Source: Millionella massiliensis (lineage in GTDB: Bacteria > Bacteroidota > Bacteroidia > Bacteroidales > Rikenellaceae). From it: a stretch of 64,000 bases of DNA. The stretch is from the NCBI RefSeq assembly GCF_900104655.1, contig NZ_FNWD01000002.1, positions 1,224,246 through 1,288,245 of the forward strand, written 5' to 3'. How positions within the stretch are numbered: position 1 is the stretch's first letter; each line of letters opens with the position of its first letter. The position numbers and the translations under genes were made by a program. Below are positions 47,189 through 56,878 of the stretch, one piece after another. The notes below the pieces were generated by a model. The model did not search any database, had not been told where the DNA came from, and saw only the letters and a program-made list of their open reading frames with translations.

Positions 47189-48145
47189 TTAGCCAAAAAA
47201 TTGCAGTTCCTCTGCGAAATCGACGTTTTTATAGCGTTCTTGCAGCGTCAGCGCCCTTTGTCGCATCTTCGCCCGGAAACGTTCATACTCCGGCGAATCG
47301 GGGTGCAGGGGTCGGTGTTCCATCGCACGGCGCAAATCGCCCGCCGCCCGCATCAACTCCACGGCTTCGGGTTCGAGCAGCGTCGCGGCAAAGCGTTCCC
47401 GCACACAGGCTACGGCCAGCGGCGAGGGGTGACACATGTCCTCGGCATAGAACCGATAGTCCCGCAATTCGGAGGTGACGATCTCGTAGCTCGGGAAATA
47501 GAAGACCCGCTCAGGGAAACGCTCCGCCAGAGAGTGGGCCGCCACAATCAACGAGGCCTTGCTGAGCTGGTTTTCGACCAGCCCGTCGCCGCGGTGGATC
47601 ACGGGGCTGACCGTCAGAATCACCCGCAGCTCGGGTCGTGAAGCGATACGTTCGGCCAGCAAACCGACCATCTCGTCCACCGTCAGCCGCCGCCGCACGA
47701 AGGTTTTTGCAGACAGTTTGTGGCAGTTGGCCACCACCTGCCCCTCCCGTTCGTAGACCCATGCCGTACCGAGCGTGAGCATCAGGTAGTCGGCCTTGCG
47801 CAACGCTTCGGCTCCGCTTTCCCACGCCGTGCGGATGCGCCGGAGCACCGTCTCCCGGTCCGGTCCCGAAAAATCGCCGTGATGCAGGAAGCTGTGCCAC
47901 AATCCGTTGTGTTCCACCAGTTCGTCATCGGCAAAAGCGGGCCCCGCCTCGAGACGCAACCACGCCTGTGCAATACTGGCCGGGTTATAAAGCACCCCGA
48001 ACGGATTGACACAAACAGGCATTTTCCCGGCCCGGAGCCAGCCGCCGACATGCTCGGCAAAGCAGGAGCCGAGCACGACTCCGCGGTTCGACACGCCGAT
48101 CCGAAACGGCGGATCCGCTATTTCGACAGGTATTCTGAATTCCAT
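47189..48145 (-). CDS. GSCFA domain protein
   Basis: This 318-residue protein carries the name-giving motif VLGSCFAEH (Gly26-Ser-Cys-Phe-Ala) near the N-terminus and NPFGVLYNPASI after it. It is typical of the SGNH-hydrolase-related GSCFA family, common in Bacteroidetes. Later LMLTLGTAWVYE and HPSPLAVACVRERF fit hydrolase-like blocks. No signal peptide is seen. Function is not established. It lies 31 bp upstream of the phosphatase gene and is probably cotranscribed with it. Confidence 0.9.
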   Translation of the reverse strand: MEFRIPVEIADPPFRIGVSNRGVVLGSCFAEHVGGWLRAGKMPVCVNPFGVLYNPASIAQAWLRLEAGPAFADDELVEHNGLWHSFLHHGDFSGPDRETVLRRIRTAWESGAEALRKADYLMLTLGTAWVYEREGQVVANCHKLSAKTFVRRRLTVDEMVGLLAERIASRPELRVILTVSPVIHRGDGLVENQLSKASLIVAAHSLAERFPERVFYFPSYEIVTSELRDYRFYAEDMCHPSPLAVACVRERFAATLLEPEAVELMRAAGDLRRAMEHRPLHPDSPEYERFRAKMRQRALTLQERYKNVDFAEELQFFG

Positions 48146-48407
48146 GATTACATTTCACAAATCAACCACGGTTCCGCCCCTCCCGCCGTCACAACTACCC
48201 CGACGGAACCCCTCCAAAGGTAGTTAATCCGGCCGGATTCCAAAAACCGCACAGATTAGTTGATATTTTTAATTTTACCCTTGTAAGTTTAATATTTTTT
48301 CAATATATTGCACACACTAACACCACAACCACTCAGCAAATTATCCCCAATTACTTCTTTTTGTTTTACACGGGTTTTCATGTATTAATTTTTAAATCTT
48401 TTTTGCC

Positions 48408-49055
48408 ATGAAACCGCAAGCACTTTTCATCTCGGCATTGGGATGCGCCATGCTGCTTTCGGCCATCCCCGCACACAGCCAAACGACTAATTTGGAAAAA
48501 ATACTGACCAGCAGCATTAAAGAACGTGTGCAAATGCCGCTGCTATTCTCCACACGTGACACAACCTTTGCCCTCTCGCTGCCCGACGACGAACCGGCCG
48601 AAGTCTATCTCCATGTGACTGTCGACCGTAAAGGGCGCGTCAAGGAAAAACTCACCCGCGTCAACGCAAATCACCTCGGAGCCTATGTGGCCCCGACATT
48701 TGCCGACGCCACGAAAGAACTCCGCGTTCCGAACGAAACAATGCCTGCACTCGCCGGGAAAGACACCTCTCTGTTACTCACCTTTTCGCTTGAGTATCAA
48801 TGCATGCTGGATACAGTCAGCGCAGCACAGCCGAACGCAGTAGAAGAACTAAACAAACGACTCAAACTACTCAATACCGCCGACTATCCTAAACGTGTAT
48901 ACCCAGGGAAAGAGATATTCATACCCATGACGATTTCCGACATCGAAAAACACTCGACGTTCCTAACCATCGCAAGTGCAGAACGCGCCATTGATCCAAG
49001 ATACCGCGACATCGCAACTCCTATTTGGTACTACTTGGCATTCTTTAAAGAGTAG
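48408..49055 (+). CDS. Secreted protein, paralogue 1 of a tandem pair
   Basis: This 215-residue protein has a clear signal peptide (LGCAMLLSAIPAHS, cleavage near residue 24). Residues about 25-125 contain a beta segment (AEVYLHVTVDRKGRVKEKLT) reminiscent of TonB C-terminal or secretin-like strands, but I cannot name the family. The second half is unlike that of the next gene although the first 125 residues are nearly identical. It is followed by a perfect intercistronic hairpin. Role unknown. Confidence 0.7.
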   Translation: MKPQALFISALGCAMLLSAIPAHSQTTNLEKILTSSIKERVQMPLLFSTRDTTFALSLPDDEPAEVYLHVTVDRKGRVKEKLTRVNANHLGAYVAPTFADATKELRVPNETMPALAGKDTSLLLTFSLEYQCMLDTVSAAQPNAVEELNKRLKLLNTADYPKRVYPGKEIFIPMTISDIEKHSTFLTIASAERAIDPRYRDIATPIWYYLAFFKE

Positions 49056-49063
49056 GGGAAATA

Positions 49064-49102
49064 CTGCATAAGTGGTGCAATCAAATCGCACCACTTATGC
49101 AG
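49064..49102. terminator. Intercistronic hairpin between the paralogues
   Basis: A perfect 15-bp stem CTGCATAAGTGGTGC with its complement and a 9-nt loop. No U-run follows, so it may be an mRNA-stabilising or processing element rather than a terminator. Confidence 0.5.
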
Positions 49103-49125
49103 TTCAATCATTAAATCCGACAGTC

Positions 49126-49767
49126 ATGAAACCGCAAGCACTTTTCATCTCGGCACTCGGATGCGCCATGCTGCTTTCGGCCATCCCTGCACACAGCCAA
49201 ACGACTGATTTGGAAAAAATGCTGACCAGCAGCATTAAAGAACGTGTGCAAATGCCGCTGCTATTCTCCACACGTGACACAACCTTTGCCCTCTCGCTGC
49301 CCGACGACGAACCGGCCGAAGTCTATCTCCATGTGACTGTCGACCGTAAAGGGCGCGTCAAGGAAAAACTCACCCGCGTCAACGCAAACCACTTCGGATC
49401 CTATGTGGCCCCGGCTTTTGCAGAAGCCACGAAAGAACTCCGCGTTCCGAACGAAGCAATGCCGGCTCTCTCCGGGAAAGACACCTCGCTGATGCTCGCA
49501 TTCGAAGTGGCATACTGCCATTTGGGAGACACAACGCTCGTGGCATCACGCGCCTATGAACACCCGTATCGCTCCCCGATAACATACTTTAACGTCATAT
49601 CGCCATGGGACCGACACCAAAAAGCGTTCAAACAGCAATTTCCGGGAACATTCGTATACCTCGGCACACTCGGTATAGAAAATCCCTACGTTGCGATTGA
49701 ACGTTTACCAAAACCGGACGCCTACTCCGGCACGGTGAGCTATTTCGTCGCAATGCTTGCGGAGTAA
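49126..49767 (+). CDS. Secreted protein, paralogue 2 of a tandem pair
   Basis: This 213-residue protein starts at MKPQALFISALGCAMLL, matching paralogue 1; the longer in-frame start at 49072 would run through the hairpin. Signal peptide and first 125 residues are almost identical to the upstream gene at the DNA level too. From about residue 126 (LAFEVAYCHLGDTTLVASRA) the sequence is unrelated to its partner. The pattern suggests recent duplication with an exchanged C-terminal half. Function unknown. Confidence 0.7.
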   Translation: MKPQALFISALGCAMLLSAIPAHSQTTDLEKMLTSSIKERVQMPLLFSTRDTTFALSLPDDEPAEVYLHVTVDRKGRVKEKLTRVNANHFGSYVAPAFAEATKELRVPNEAMPALSGKDTSLMLAFEVAYCHLGDTTLVASRAYEHPYRSPITYFNVISPWDRHQKAFKQQFPGTFVYLGTLGIENPYVAIERLPKPDAYSGTVSYFVAMLAE

Positions 49768-49933
49768 CCCACACTCCGACAGCGAACGACACCCCAACAA
49801 AGCCTGATCCGTTGGACGCGGACAGAAGATACCAGCCGGGGGAGAGGAAACGGGCTTTCCCGATTCCGCAGTCCGTCGCGTGTTGAGCGTGGCCCGTCTG
49901 GAGAAAAATTTGACCGGAAAAACCCTCTCGCAA

Positions 49934-49964
49934 TTTGGAAACCCAAAAATAATTCCTACATTTG
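49934..49964 (+). promoter_or_regulatory. Promoter of the his operon
   Basis: TTTG (49934-49937), exactly 19 bp, TACATTTG (49957-49964). This is the best match to the Bacteroidetes consensus in the window. It is placed about 22 bp before the leader peptide ATG. Confidence 0.75.
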
Positions 49965-49986
49965 CCGAGGTCAATCCGCCCGAGAC

Positions 49987-50070
49987 ATGATTCTGAACAA
50001 CCATATCCATCACGGCCATCACCACCATCGCACCGATGAGGGGAGTTCGCTCGTTGCCGTTACGGAATAG
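49987..50070 (+). CDS. hisL: his operon leader peptide
   Basis: This 27-codon frame begins MILNN and then reads HIHHGHHHH, so 7 of its first 14 codons are His. It ends TAG at 50068-50070. It sits between a consensus promoter and an intrinsic terminator, with hisG 175 bp beyond, as expected for attenuation: stalling at His codons when charged His-tRNA is scarce lets transcription continue. Confidence 0.88.
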   Translation: MILNNHIHHGHHHHRTDEGSSLVAVTE

Positions 50071-50101
50071 GGTATTTCACGATCAGAAACGCCATAACGT
50101 C

Positions 50102-50139
50102 AAAAAGCCTGCTTCCCCACATTCGGGAGCAGGCTTTTT
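50102..50139 (+). terminator. his attenuator (intrinsic terminator)
   Basis: The stem pairs AAAAAGCCTGCT-CCC with GGGAGCAGGCTTTTT (one bulged T) and ends in a T5 run, 31 bp after the leader stop. A possible competing pair is GGGGA near 50040 with TCCCC near 50114-50118; I cannot define the antiterminator with confidence. Confidence 0.82.
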
Positions 50140-50244
50140 CGGTACATACCCTCCCGGATGCGGCGCCCGGCAGCCCCACCGCAGACGACACCGACCCGGA
50201 AACAACGACCATACAACCGAAAAAACAAAAAACTCAATATACCC

Positions 50245-51096
50245 ATGATACGCATCGCACTCCAATCCAAAGGACGGCTCAACGAAGACAGCCTCGCGCT
50301 GCTCGCCGAAGCCGGCATCGGCATCGAACCCAGCAAACGCAAACTGCTCTCGCGGTCGGACGACTTCCCCATCGAGGTCCTCTACCTGCGCGACGACGAC
50401 ATTCCCAACACCGTCGAACGCGGCGTGGCCGACATCGGGATCGTCGGCCTCAACGAATACGAAGAGCGTCAGTGCCGTGCCGAAATCGTACACCGTCTCG
50501 GATTCGGCAAGTGCCGCCTGTCGCTGGCCATCCCCAAAGCCGAAGCCTACACCGACACCACCTACTTCGCCGGCAAACGGATCGCCACCTCGTACCCCGT
50601 GATCCTGCGCAAATTCCTGGCCGAGAAGGGGGTCGAAGCCGAAATTGAAGAGATCGCCGGATCGGTCGAAATCGCCCCGGCCGTCGGACTCGCCGACGCC
50701 ATCTTCGACATCGTCAGCAGCGGCGGAACCCTCGTCTCCAACGGGCTGAAAGAGGTCGAAACCGCCATGCACTCCGAAGCCGTGCTGATCGCCACCCCCG
50801 GACTGGACGCCGAAAAACAGGCCCTGCTCGACCAGCTGCTCTTCCGCATCGAGTCGGTGGAACGCAGCCGCGGCAAGAAATACATCCTGATGAACATCCC
50901 GACCGAACGCATCCCCGAAGCCGCCGCCATCCTGCCCGGCGTCAAGAGCCCCACGATTCTGCCCCTGGCCGAAGCCGGCTGGAGTTCGATGCACGCCGTA
51001 GTCGACGAACAGGTCCTCTGGCAGAAGATCGAACAACTCAAGGCCATCGGCGCGGAAGACATCCTGGTACTGGCCCTGGAGAAAATGATTCTCTAA
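50245..51096 (+). CDS. hisG: ATP phosphoribosyltransferase, long form
   Basis: This 283-residue enzyme performs the first step of histidine synthesis (ATP + PRPP to phosphoribosyl-ATP). The start MIRIALQSKGRLNEDS is canonical. The catalytic region has GVADIGIVGLNEYEE and the PRPP loop DIVSSGGTLVSNGL. A C-terminal regulatory domain (about 205-283, KKYILMNIPTERIPEAAAIL) marks the long HisG form, which is feedback-inhibited by histidine and needs no HisZ. It is the first structural gene after the attenuator. Confidence 0.96.
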   Translation: MIRIALQSKGRLNEDSLALLAEAGIGIEPSKRKLLSRSDDFPIEVLYLRDDDIPNTVERGVADIGIVGLNEYEERQCRAEIVHRLGFGKCRLSLAIPKAEAYTDTTYFAGKRIATSYPVILRKFLAEKGVEAEIEEIAGSVEIAPAVGLADAIFDIVSSGGTLVSNGLKEVETAMHSEAVLIATPGLDAEKQALLDQLLFRIESVERSRGKKYILMNIPTERIPEAAAILPGVKSPTILPLAEAGWSSMHAVVDEQVLWQKIEQLKAIGAEDILVLALEKMIL

Positions 51097-51187
51097 CGCC
51101 CCGCTCACGCAACCCGCGGGGACAGGCAGCCCCTCTTTCTTCAGAAACAGACCGTCTGGCTCCGCCCCACATCAAGCATTCGAGACC

Positions 51188-52474
51188 ATGAAAATCTATA
51201 CCGAACCGGCCCGCGACCAATGGGACAGCCTCCTGTCGCGACCGTTGCAACAAGAAAACGCCACGATACGCGAACGCGTCGAACGGATCATCGATCGCGT
51301 GCGCACCGACGGCGACCGGGCCCTGCGCGAACTGGCCGAGGAGATCGACGGCGTGCGGCTCGACCAACTGGCCGTCACCGACGCCGAGATCGCCGCAGCC
51401 GACACCCGGCTCGCCGAATCGTTGAAAGCCGCCATCCGGCAGGCACAGGAGAACGTCGCCGCGTTCCACGCCGCCCAAAAGATGGAACCGATCCGCGTCG
51501 AAACCATGCCCGGCGTTGCCTGCCAGCAGCGCAGCGTGCCGATCCACCGCGTGGGGCTCTACATCCCCGGCGGCAGTGCTCCGCTCTTCTCCACCGTGCT
51601 GATGCTGGCCGTACCGGCCCGTATCGCCGGCTGCAAGGAGGTGATTCTCTGCACACCGCCGCAACGCGACGGTAGCGTCGCCCCCGAAATCCTCTGGACC
51701 GCACAACTCTGCGGCGTCACCCGCATCTACAAAGTCGGCGGCGCACAGGCCGTGGCCGCCATGGCCTTCGGCACCACCGAAATTCCGCGCGTCAACAAGA
51801 TTTTCGGCCCCGGCAACCGCTACGTCACCACCGCCAAACAGCTCCTCGGTCTGAGCGCCGTGGCCATCGACATGCCCGCCGGCCCCTCGGAGGTGATGGT
51901 GCTGGCCGACGACACGGCCCGCGCACCGTTCGTTGCCGCCGACCTCCTCTCGCAGGCCGAACACGGCCCCGACAGCCAGGCCCTGCTGGTAACCACTTCC
52001 GCCACGCTGGCCGCCGCCGTCGAAAGTGAGGTAGAACGGCAACTCCGCCAACTGGGACGTGCCGAAATCGCCACCCGCGCACTGACCGAAAGCCGCATCA
52101 TCGTCGTGCGGAGCACGGCAGAGATGATCGAGATGGCCAACCTGTATGCCGCCGAACACCTGATCGTCGAGACGGCCGATCCCGAAGCGATCGCCGAACA
52201 GATCGAAAATGCCGGCAGCATCTTCCTGGGGCACTACTCGCCGGAGAGCGTGGGCGATTACGCCTCGGGCACCAACCACACCCTCCCCACGAGCGGCTGG
52301 GCGACGGCCTACAGCGGCGTGAACCTCGACAGCTTCTGCAAGAAGATTACCCTGCAACGGCTCTCCGCCGAAGGGCTGAAGGCCATCGCACAGACCGTCA
52401 CCAGCATGGCCACCGCCGAAGGACTCGACGCCCACCGCAACGCCGTGACCGTCCGCCTCGGCGAGTTGCAATAA
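51188..52474 (+). CDS. hisD: Histidinol dehydrogenase
   Basis: The 428-residue enzyme oxidises L-histidinol to L-histidine with NAD+. Signatures: VGLYIPGGSAPLFSTVLML, KIFGPGNRYVTTAKQLL, DMPAGPSEVMVLADD, and SVGDYASGTNHTLPTSGWA with the Zn-binding His. Length is normal. It is 91 bp downstream of hisG. It catalyses the last two steps of the pathway. Confidence 0.96.
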   Translation: MKIYTEPARDQWDSLLSRPLQQENATIRERVERIIDRVRTDGDRALRELAEEIDGVRLDQLAVTDAEIAAADTRLAESLKAAIRQAQENVAAFHAAQKMEPIRVETMPGVACQQRSVPIHRVGLYIPGGSAPLFSTVLMLAVPARIAGCKEVILCTPPQRDGSVAPEILWTAQLCGVTRIYKVGGAQAVAAMAFGTTEIPRVNKIFGPGNRYVTTAKQLLGLSAVAIDMPAGPSEVMVLADDTARAPFVAADLLSQAEHGPDSQALLVTTSATLAAAVESEVERQLRQLGRAEIATRALTESRIIVVRSTAEMIEMANLYAAEHLIVETADPEAIAEQIENAGSIFLGHYSPESVGDYASGTNHTLPTSGWATAYSGVNLDSFCKKITLQRLSAEGLKAIAQTVTSMATAEGLDAHRNAVTVRLGELQ

Positions 52475-52504
52475 CCCTACCCGGAAGGGCGCCGTTGCGG
52501 GCAA

Positions 52505-52590
52505 AGCGACCTCAGCGTCTGAGCCAACATCAGAGCCAACGACAGAGCCAGCGTCAGCCAATGACAAAGCCAGCGTCAGTCGGCCAAGAT
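52505..52590. repeat. Degenerate short repeats between hisD and hisCB
   Basis: About six imperfect units resembling CAGAGCCAGCGT (cagcgtctgagccaac, atcagagccaac, gacagagccagc, gtcagccaatgac, aaagccagcgtcag). The stretch has no coding frame of interest. Confidence 0.4.
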
Positions 52591-52700
52591 ACCCCGTAAC
52601 AACCGACCCCGGATCGCGGTCCTCGCCCCTCACAAACCGTTCAGACCGGCCTCGCACCGCACTGACCCCACCCAAACCGAACCATAACCCCACAGACTCT

Positions 52701-54350
52701 ATGGACATCACATCGCTCCTGCGCGAAAATATCCGTCAGATGGCCCCCTACTCCACGGCCCGCGACGAATACGAAGGCGACCTGGGCATCTACCTCGACG
52801 CCAACGAAAATCCCTTCGACAACGGTTTCAACCGTTATCCCGACCCCCACAACAAACGGATCCGGGCCAAGGTATCGGCCATGCGCGGCATTCCCGCTGA
52901 GCAGATCTTCGTCGGGGGCAACGGCAGTGACGAACCCATCGACCTGCTGTTCCGCGTCTTCTGCGAGCCCCGCCAGGACGAAGCCCTCTCGATCGCGCCC
53001 AGCTACGGCATGTACCGCGTCGCCGCCGCCACCAACGACATCCGGCTGACCGAGGTACCCCTCGACGCCGACTTCCGGCTCAGTGCCGACGCCCTGCTGG
53101 CCCACGCCACCCCCCGCACCAAGCTGCTCTTCCTCTGCTCGCCCAACAACCCGTCGGGCAATCTGCTCGACCCGGAGGAGGTCGAAAAGACGATCCGCAA
53201 CTTCGGCGGTATCGTCGTGCTGGACGAAGCCTACATCGACTTCGCCGACCACGAAGGCTTCCTACCCCACCTGTCGGAATTTCCGAACCTGGTAGTACTG
53301 CAGACCCTCTCGAAAGCGTGGGGCATGGCCGGCATCCGCATCGGATTCGCCTTTGCCGGGCCCGAAATCGTGGCCGCCATGGAACGCATCAAATACCCCT
53401 ACTCGGTCAACGTCATTACCGAACGGCTCGTGCTGCGCGAACTCGAACGCGAAGCCATCCGGCGCGAACAGATCGCCACGCTGATCGACCAGCGTCGGAA
53501 ACTGGTCGCCGCACTGGAACAGATCCCCCTGATCCGCCGCGTCTTCCCGTCCGACGCCAACTTCGTGCTGGTGAAGGTCGACGAACCGCGAAAAATATAC
53601 AACCACCTGATCGAACGAGGCATCATCGTCCGCGACCGCTCCCGCATTGCCGGCTGCGAAGGGTGCCTGCGGCTGACGGTCGGCACCCCGGAAGAGAACG
53701 CAGCCCTGATCGACGCCCTGCAAAACCCCGACCAGCCGTTCGACCGTTCGACCCTGCCGGTCGGAGGCGGTGAACGCTGCGTGACCGTCACCCGCAAGAG
53801 CCGCGAGACCGACATTTCCGTAACTTTGGACCTAGATAACGCCGCCCCGTCGCAGATTTCGACCGGACTGGGCTTCTTCGACCACATGCTGGACCAGATC
53901 GTACACCACGGCAAATTCTCGCTGCGGCTCACCGCCACCGGCGACCTGCAGGTGGACGAGCACCACACCATCGAAGACACCGCCCTGGTGCTGGGCGAAG
54001 CATTCCGGCTGGCCCTCGGCGACAAACGAGGCATCGGCCGCTACGGATTCGCCCTGCCGATGGACGAGAGCCGGGCGCTGGTGCTGCTCGACTTCGGCGG
54101 ACGCATCGCCACCCGCTGGGACGTGGAACTGAAACGGGAACGGATCGGCGACGTACCGACCGAGATGTTCGAACACTTCTTCGACAGTTTCGCCCAGGCC
54201 GCACGTTGCAACCTGCACATCGCCGCCCGCGGACGCAACGAGCACCACATGATCGAGGGGGTCTTCAAGGCCTTCGCCCGTGCCCTGCGCATGGCCGTCG
54301 AACGCCAGACACTCGACTTCGACCTGCCCAGCTCGAAAGGACTGTTATAA
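52701..54350 (+). CDS. hisCB: Fusion: histidinol-phosphate aminotransferase + IGP dehydratase
   Basis: The 549-residue protein has two his-pathway enzymes in one frame. Residues about 1-345 are HisC, a PLP aminotransferase with YLDANENPFD, FLCSPNNPSGN and LSKAWGMAG (PLP Lys about 205). Residues about 355-549 are imidazoleglycerol-phosphate dehydratase with FFDHMLDQIVHHGKF, DEHHTIEDTALVLGEA and FEHFFDSFAQAA. The HAD-type histidinol-phosphate phosphatase domain found in bifunctional HisB is absent. No stop or frameshift lies at the junction. The missing phosphatase step must be supplied elsewhere. Confidence 0.95.
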   Translation: MDITSLLRENIRQMAPYSTARDEYEGDLGIYLDANENPFDNGFNRYPDPHNKRIRAKVSAMRGIPAEQIFVGGNGSDEPIDLLFRVFCEPRQDEALSIAPSYGMYRVAAATNDIRLTEVPLDADFRLSADALLAHATPRTKLLFLCSPNNPSGNLLDPEEVEKTIRNFGGIVVLDEAYIDFADHEGFLPHLSEFPNLVVLQTLSKAWGMAGIRIGFAFAGPEIVAAMERIKYPYSVNVITERLVLRELEREAIRREQIATLIDQRRKLVAALEQIPLIRRVFPSDANFVLVKVDEPRKIYNHLIERGIIVRDRSRIAGCEGCLRLTVGTPEENAALIDALQNPDQPFDRSTLPVGGGERCVTVTRKSRETDISVTLDLDNAAPSQISTGLGFFDHMLDQIVHHGKFSLRLTATGDLQVDEHHTIEDTALVLGEAFRLALGDKRGIGRYGFALPMDESRALVLLDFGGRIATRWDVELKRERIGDVPTEMFEHFFDSFAQAARCNLHIAARGRNEHHMIEGVFKAFARALRMAVERQTLDFDLPSSKGLL

Positions 54351-54612
54351 CAAAGGCTGTGATGCCCGCTCCCGGATCACGTTTCGAACCGAGCGCACCT
54401 CGCACGGTCGTCGTCCGAGACCTACGACCCGGGATAACAAAAGAGGGAAAAGATTCGCACACCGGTTCTGACACCGTCTACAAGAGGTCCTCCCGCAAGA
54501 AGGCCCGCCCACACCCGGTATCCCTCGCCGCCAGATACGGCACCGAACCGCCCGGGACAACACCACACCACCCGGCACCCGCACCAACAGTAAAGAAAAG
54601 ACAACACCCCAT

Positions 54613-55197
54613 ATGGTAACCATCATCGACTACGGCACCGGCAACCTGCGATCGATCACCAACGCGCTGGATCGTCTGGGGGCGACCTACACCCTCACGG
54701 CCGACCCTGCGGCCATCCGGAGCGCCGAACGCGTCCTGCTTCCCGGTGTCGGTGAAGCCGCCACCGCCATGCAACAGCTTCGCGACAAAGGGCTGATCGA
54801 GACCCTGCGCAGTCTGAGCTGCCCGGTGCTCGGCATCTGCCTCGGCATGCAACTGCTCTGCACCCACAGCGAAGAGGGCGACACCCCCTGTCTCGGCATC
54901 TTCCCCAACCACGTGCGCCGCTTTCCCGCCCTGCCCGGTCTGAAAGTTCCCCACGTGGGCTGGAACTCGATCCACGACCTGCGCTCCCCACTCTACGACG
55001 GCATCCGGGAAGGCGAATACGTCTACTACGTCCACTCCTACGCCGCCGAGATCAACGACTGCACCGCCGCCGCCACCGACTACGGCATCCGCTTCAGCGG
55101 TTCGCTCTGCCGCGACAACTACTTCGGCTGTCAGTTCCACCCCGAAAAAAGCGGCTCCACCGGCAGCCGGATTTTAGCCAACTTCCTGTCGTTATGA
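54613..55197 (+). CDS. hisH: Imidazole glycerol phosphate synthase, glutaminase subunit
   Basis: The 194-residue class I amidotransferase subunit supplies ammonia to HisF. Visible: [10 protein letters not shown] at the start, [10 protein letters not shown] with the nucleophile Cys near residue 76, and CQFHPEKSG with catalytic His and Glu. The TGA stop overlaps the hisA ATG (ATGA). It is separated from hisCB by 262 bp in which I see no gene. Confidence 0.96.
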   Translation: MVTIIDYGTGNLRSITNALDRLGATYTLTADPAAIRSAERVLLPGVGEAATAMQQLRDKGLIETLRSLSCPVLGICLGMQLLCTHSEEGDTPCLGIFPNHVRRFPALPGLKVPHVGWNSIHDLRSPLYDGIREGEYVYYVHSYAAEINDCTAAATDYGIRFSGSLCRDNYFGCQFHPEKSGSTGSRILANFLSL

Positions 55198-55925
55198 ACA
55201 TAGAAATCATTCCCGCCATCGACATTATCGGCGGCCAGTGTGTCCGGCTGACCCAGGGCGACTATGCCCAACGGACCGTATACTCCTCCGACCCCGTCGA
55301 AATCGCCCGCAGCTACGAAGCGATCGGCATCCGCCGCCTGCACGTGGTCGATCTCGACGGCGCCAAAGCCGCCGCACCCCGCAACCTCGACACCCTGCGC
55401 AAGATAGCCACCTCGACCCGCCTCGACATCCAGTACGGCGGCGGCATCAAGAGCGACGATGCGCTGAAGACCGTCCTGGAGGCCGGAGCCAACCGCGCCA
55501 TCTGCGGCAGCATCGCCATCACCGCCCCCGAAGAGTTCGAACGGTGGCTGGCAGCCTACGGCCCCGACCACATCATCCTGGGGGCCGACACCAAAGCCGG
55601 CCGCGTGGCCATCAACGGATGGCAGGAGTCGTCCCAAACCGACGTGCAGACCATCATCGGCCGTTTTGCCGTCCACGGCCTGCGCCAAACCATCTGCACC
55701 GACATCTCGCGCGACGGGATGCTCGGCGGCCCCAACTTCGACCTCTACGCCACCCTCCAGCGCGACTTCCCGGCCATCGACATCACCGTCAGCGGTGGCA
55801 TCTCGTCGATGGACGACCTGCGGCAGCTGGACCGCATGGGGCTGCGCAGCGTCATTGTGGGCAAAGCCATCTACGAGGGACGCATCACGCTAAAAGACCT
55901 GGAACAATGCTTGCAAAACGAATAA
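55194..55925 (+). CDS. hisA: ProFAR isomerase
   Basis: This 243-residue TIM-barrel enzyme has [20 protein letters not shown] with catalytic Asp in [14 protein letters not shown], and the phosphate-binding GGGIKS and TVSGGISS. It isomerises ProFAR to PRFAR. It overlaps hisH by 4 bp and hisF by 19 bp, so the three are translated from one tight cluster. Confidence 0.96.
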   Translation: MNIEIIPAIDIIGGQCVRLTQGDYAQRTVYSSDPVEIARSYEAIGIRRLHVVDLDGAKAAAPRNLDTLRKIATSTRLDIQYGGGIKSDDALKTVLEAGANRAICGSIAITAPEEFERWLAAYGPDHIILGADTKAGRVAINGWQESSQTDVQTIIGRFAVHGLRQTICTDISRDGMLGGPNFDLYATLQRDFPAIDITVSGGISSMDDLRQLDRMGLRSVIVGKAIYEGRITLKDLEQCLQNE

Positions 55926-56665
55926 TCCCCTGCCTCGACATCAAGGACGGACAGACCGTCAAAGGCATCAACTTCATGGGGCTGCGCAACGTCGGCGACC
56001 CCGTGGAGCTCGGACGGAAATATGCCGACGAGGGGGCCGACGAGCTGGTCTACCTCGACATCAGCGCCACCTTCGAAGGACGCAAGACCTTCGCCGAGCT
56101 GGTCAGCCGGATCGCCCGCGAGATCGACATCCCGTTCACCGTGGGCGGCGGCATCTCGACTGCCGACGACGCCGGAGCGCTGCTGCTGGCCGGGGCCGAC
56201 AAGGTGACCGTCAACAGCGCCGCCGTCCGTAACCCGGCACTGATCGACGAAATCGCCGGCCGCTACGGCAGCCAGTTCATCGTCGTGGCGATCGACGCCC
56301 GGATGAACGACAGCGGGCGTTGGGTGGTGACCACCCACGGCGGCCGCACCCCCACCGAGAAGGAGCTCTTCAGCTGGGCCCGCGAGGCTCAGGAACGCGG
56401 TGCCGGCGAGATCCTCTTCACCTCGATGAACCACGACGGCACGAAGAACGGTTACCCGTGCGACACCTTCGCCGAGCTGGCCGACATGCTATCGATCCCC
56501 GTAATCGCCTCGGGCGGCGCCGGTACGATCGACCACATCGCCGACGTGCTGACCCAGGGACGAGCCGACGCCGCACTGGCCGCCTCGATCTTCCACTACG
56601 GCGAGATCCCCATCCCCGTGCTCAAGAAAGCGCTCGACGAACGCGGCATCCCCGTCCGGATATAG
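55907..56665 (+). CDS. hisF: Imidazole glycerol phosphate synthase, cyclase subunit
   Basis: The 252-residue TIM-barrel protein starts [20 protein letters not shown] inside the end of hisA. Key Asp residues: CLDIKDG (Asp11) and AIDARMN; phosphate sites GGGIST and ASGGAG. It forms IGP and AICAR from PRFAR and ammonia delivered by HisH. Length is standard. Confidence 0.96.
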   Translation: MLAKRIIPCLDIKDGQTVKGINFMGLRNVGDPVELGRKYADEGADELVYLDISATFEGRKTFAELVSRIAREIDIPFTVGGGISTADDAGALLLAGADKVTVNSAAVRNPALIDEIAGRYGSQFIVVAIDARMNDSGRWVVTTHGGRTPTEKELFSWAREAQERGAGEILFTSMNHDGTKNGYPCDTFAELADMLSIPVIASGGAGTIDHIADVLTQGRADAALAASIFHYGEIPIPVLKKALDERGIPVRI

Positions 56666-56878
56666 CCCCGGAGGAGCGGCAACGGGTGCGGAATGAAGGC
56701 CACCCGGCACCGGCTTATGGCACGCAGCGCGCACTAAGACTACCCCAACGATGGGAATAAACCGGCCCGGCAGGAGATCGGCCATCTGCAACCGGAGCCT
56801 CCGCTGCTCGCCCGCCCTGTCCAAAGGGGAGGAGCACCATCAGACAACCCGACAAATAGAACTAAAAACCAAAATACC

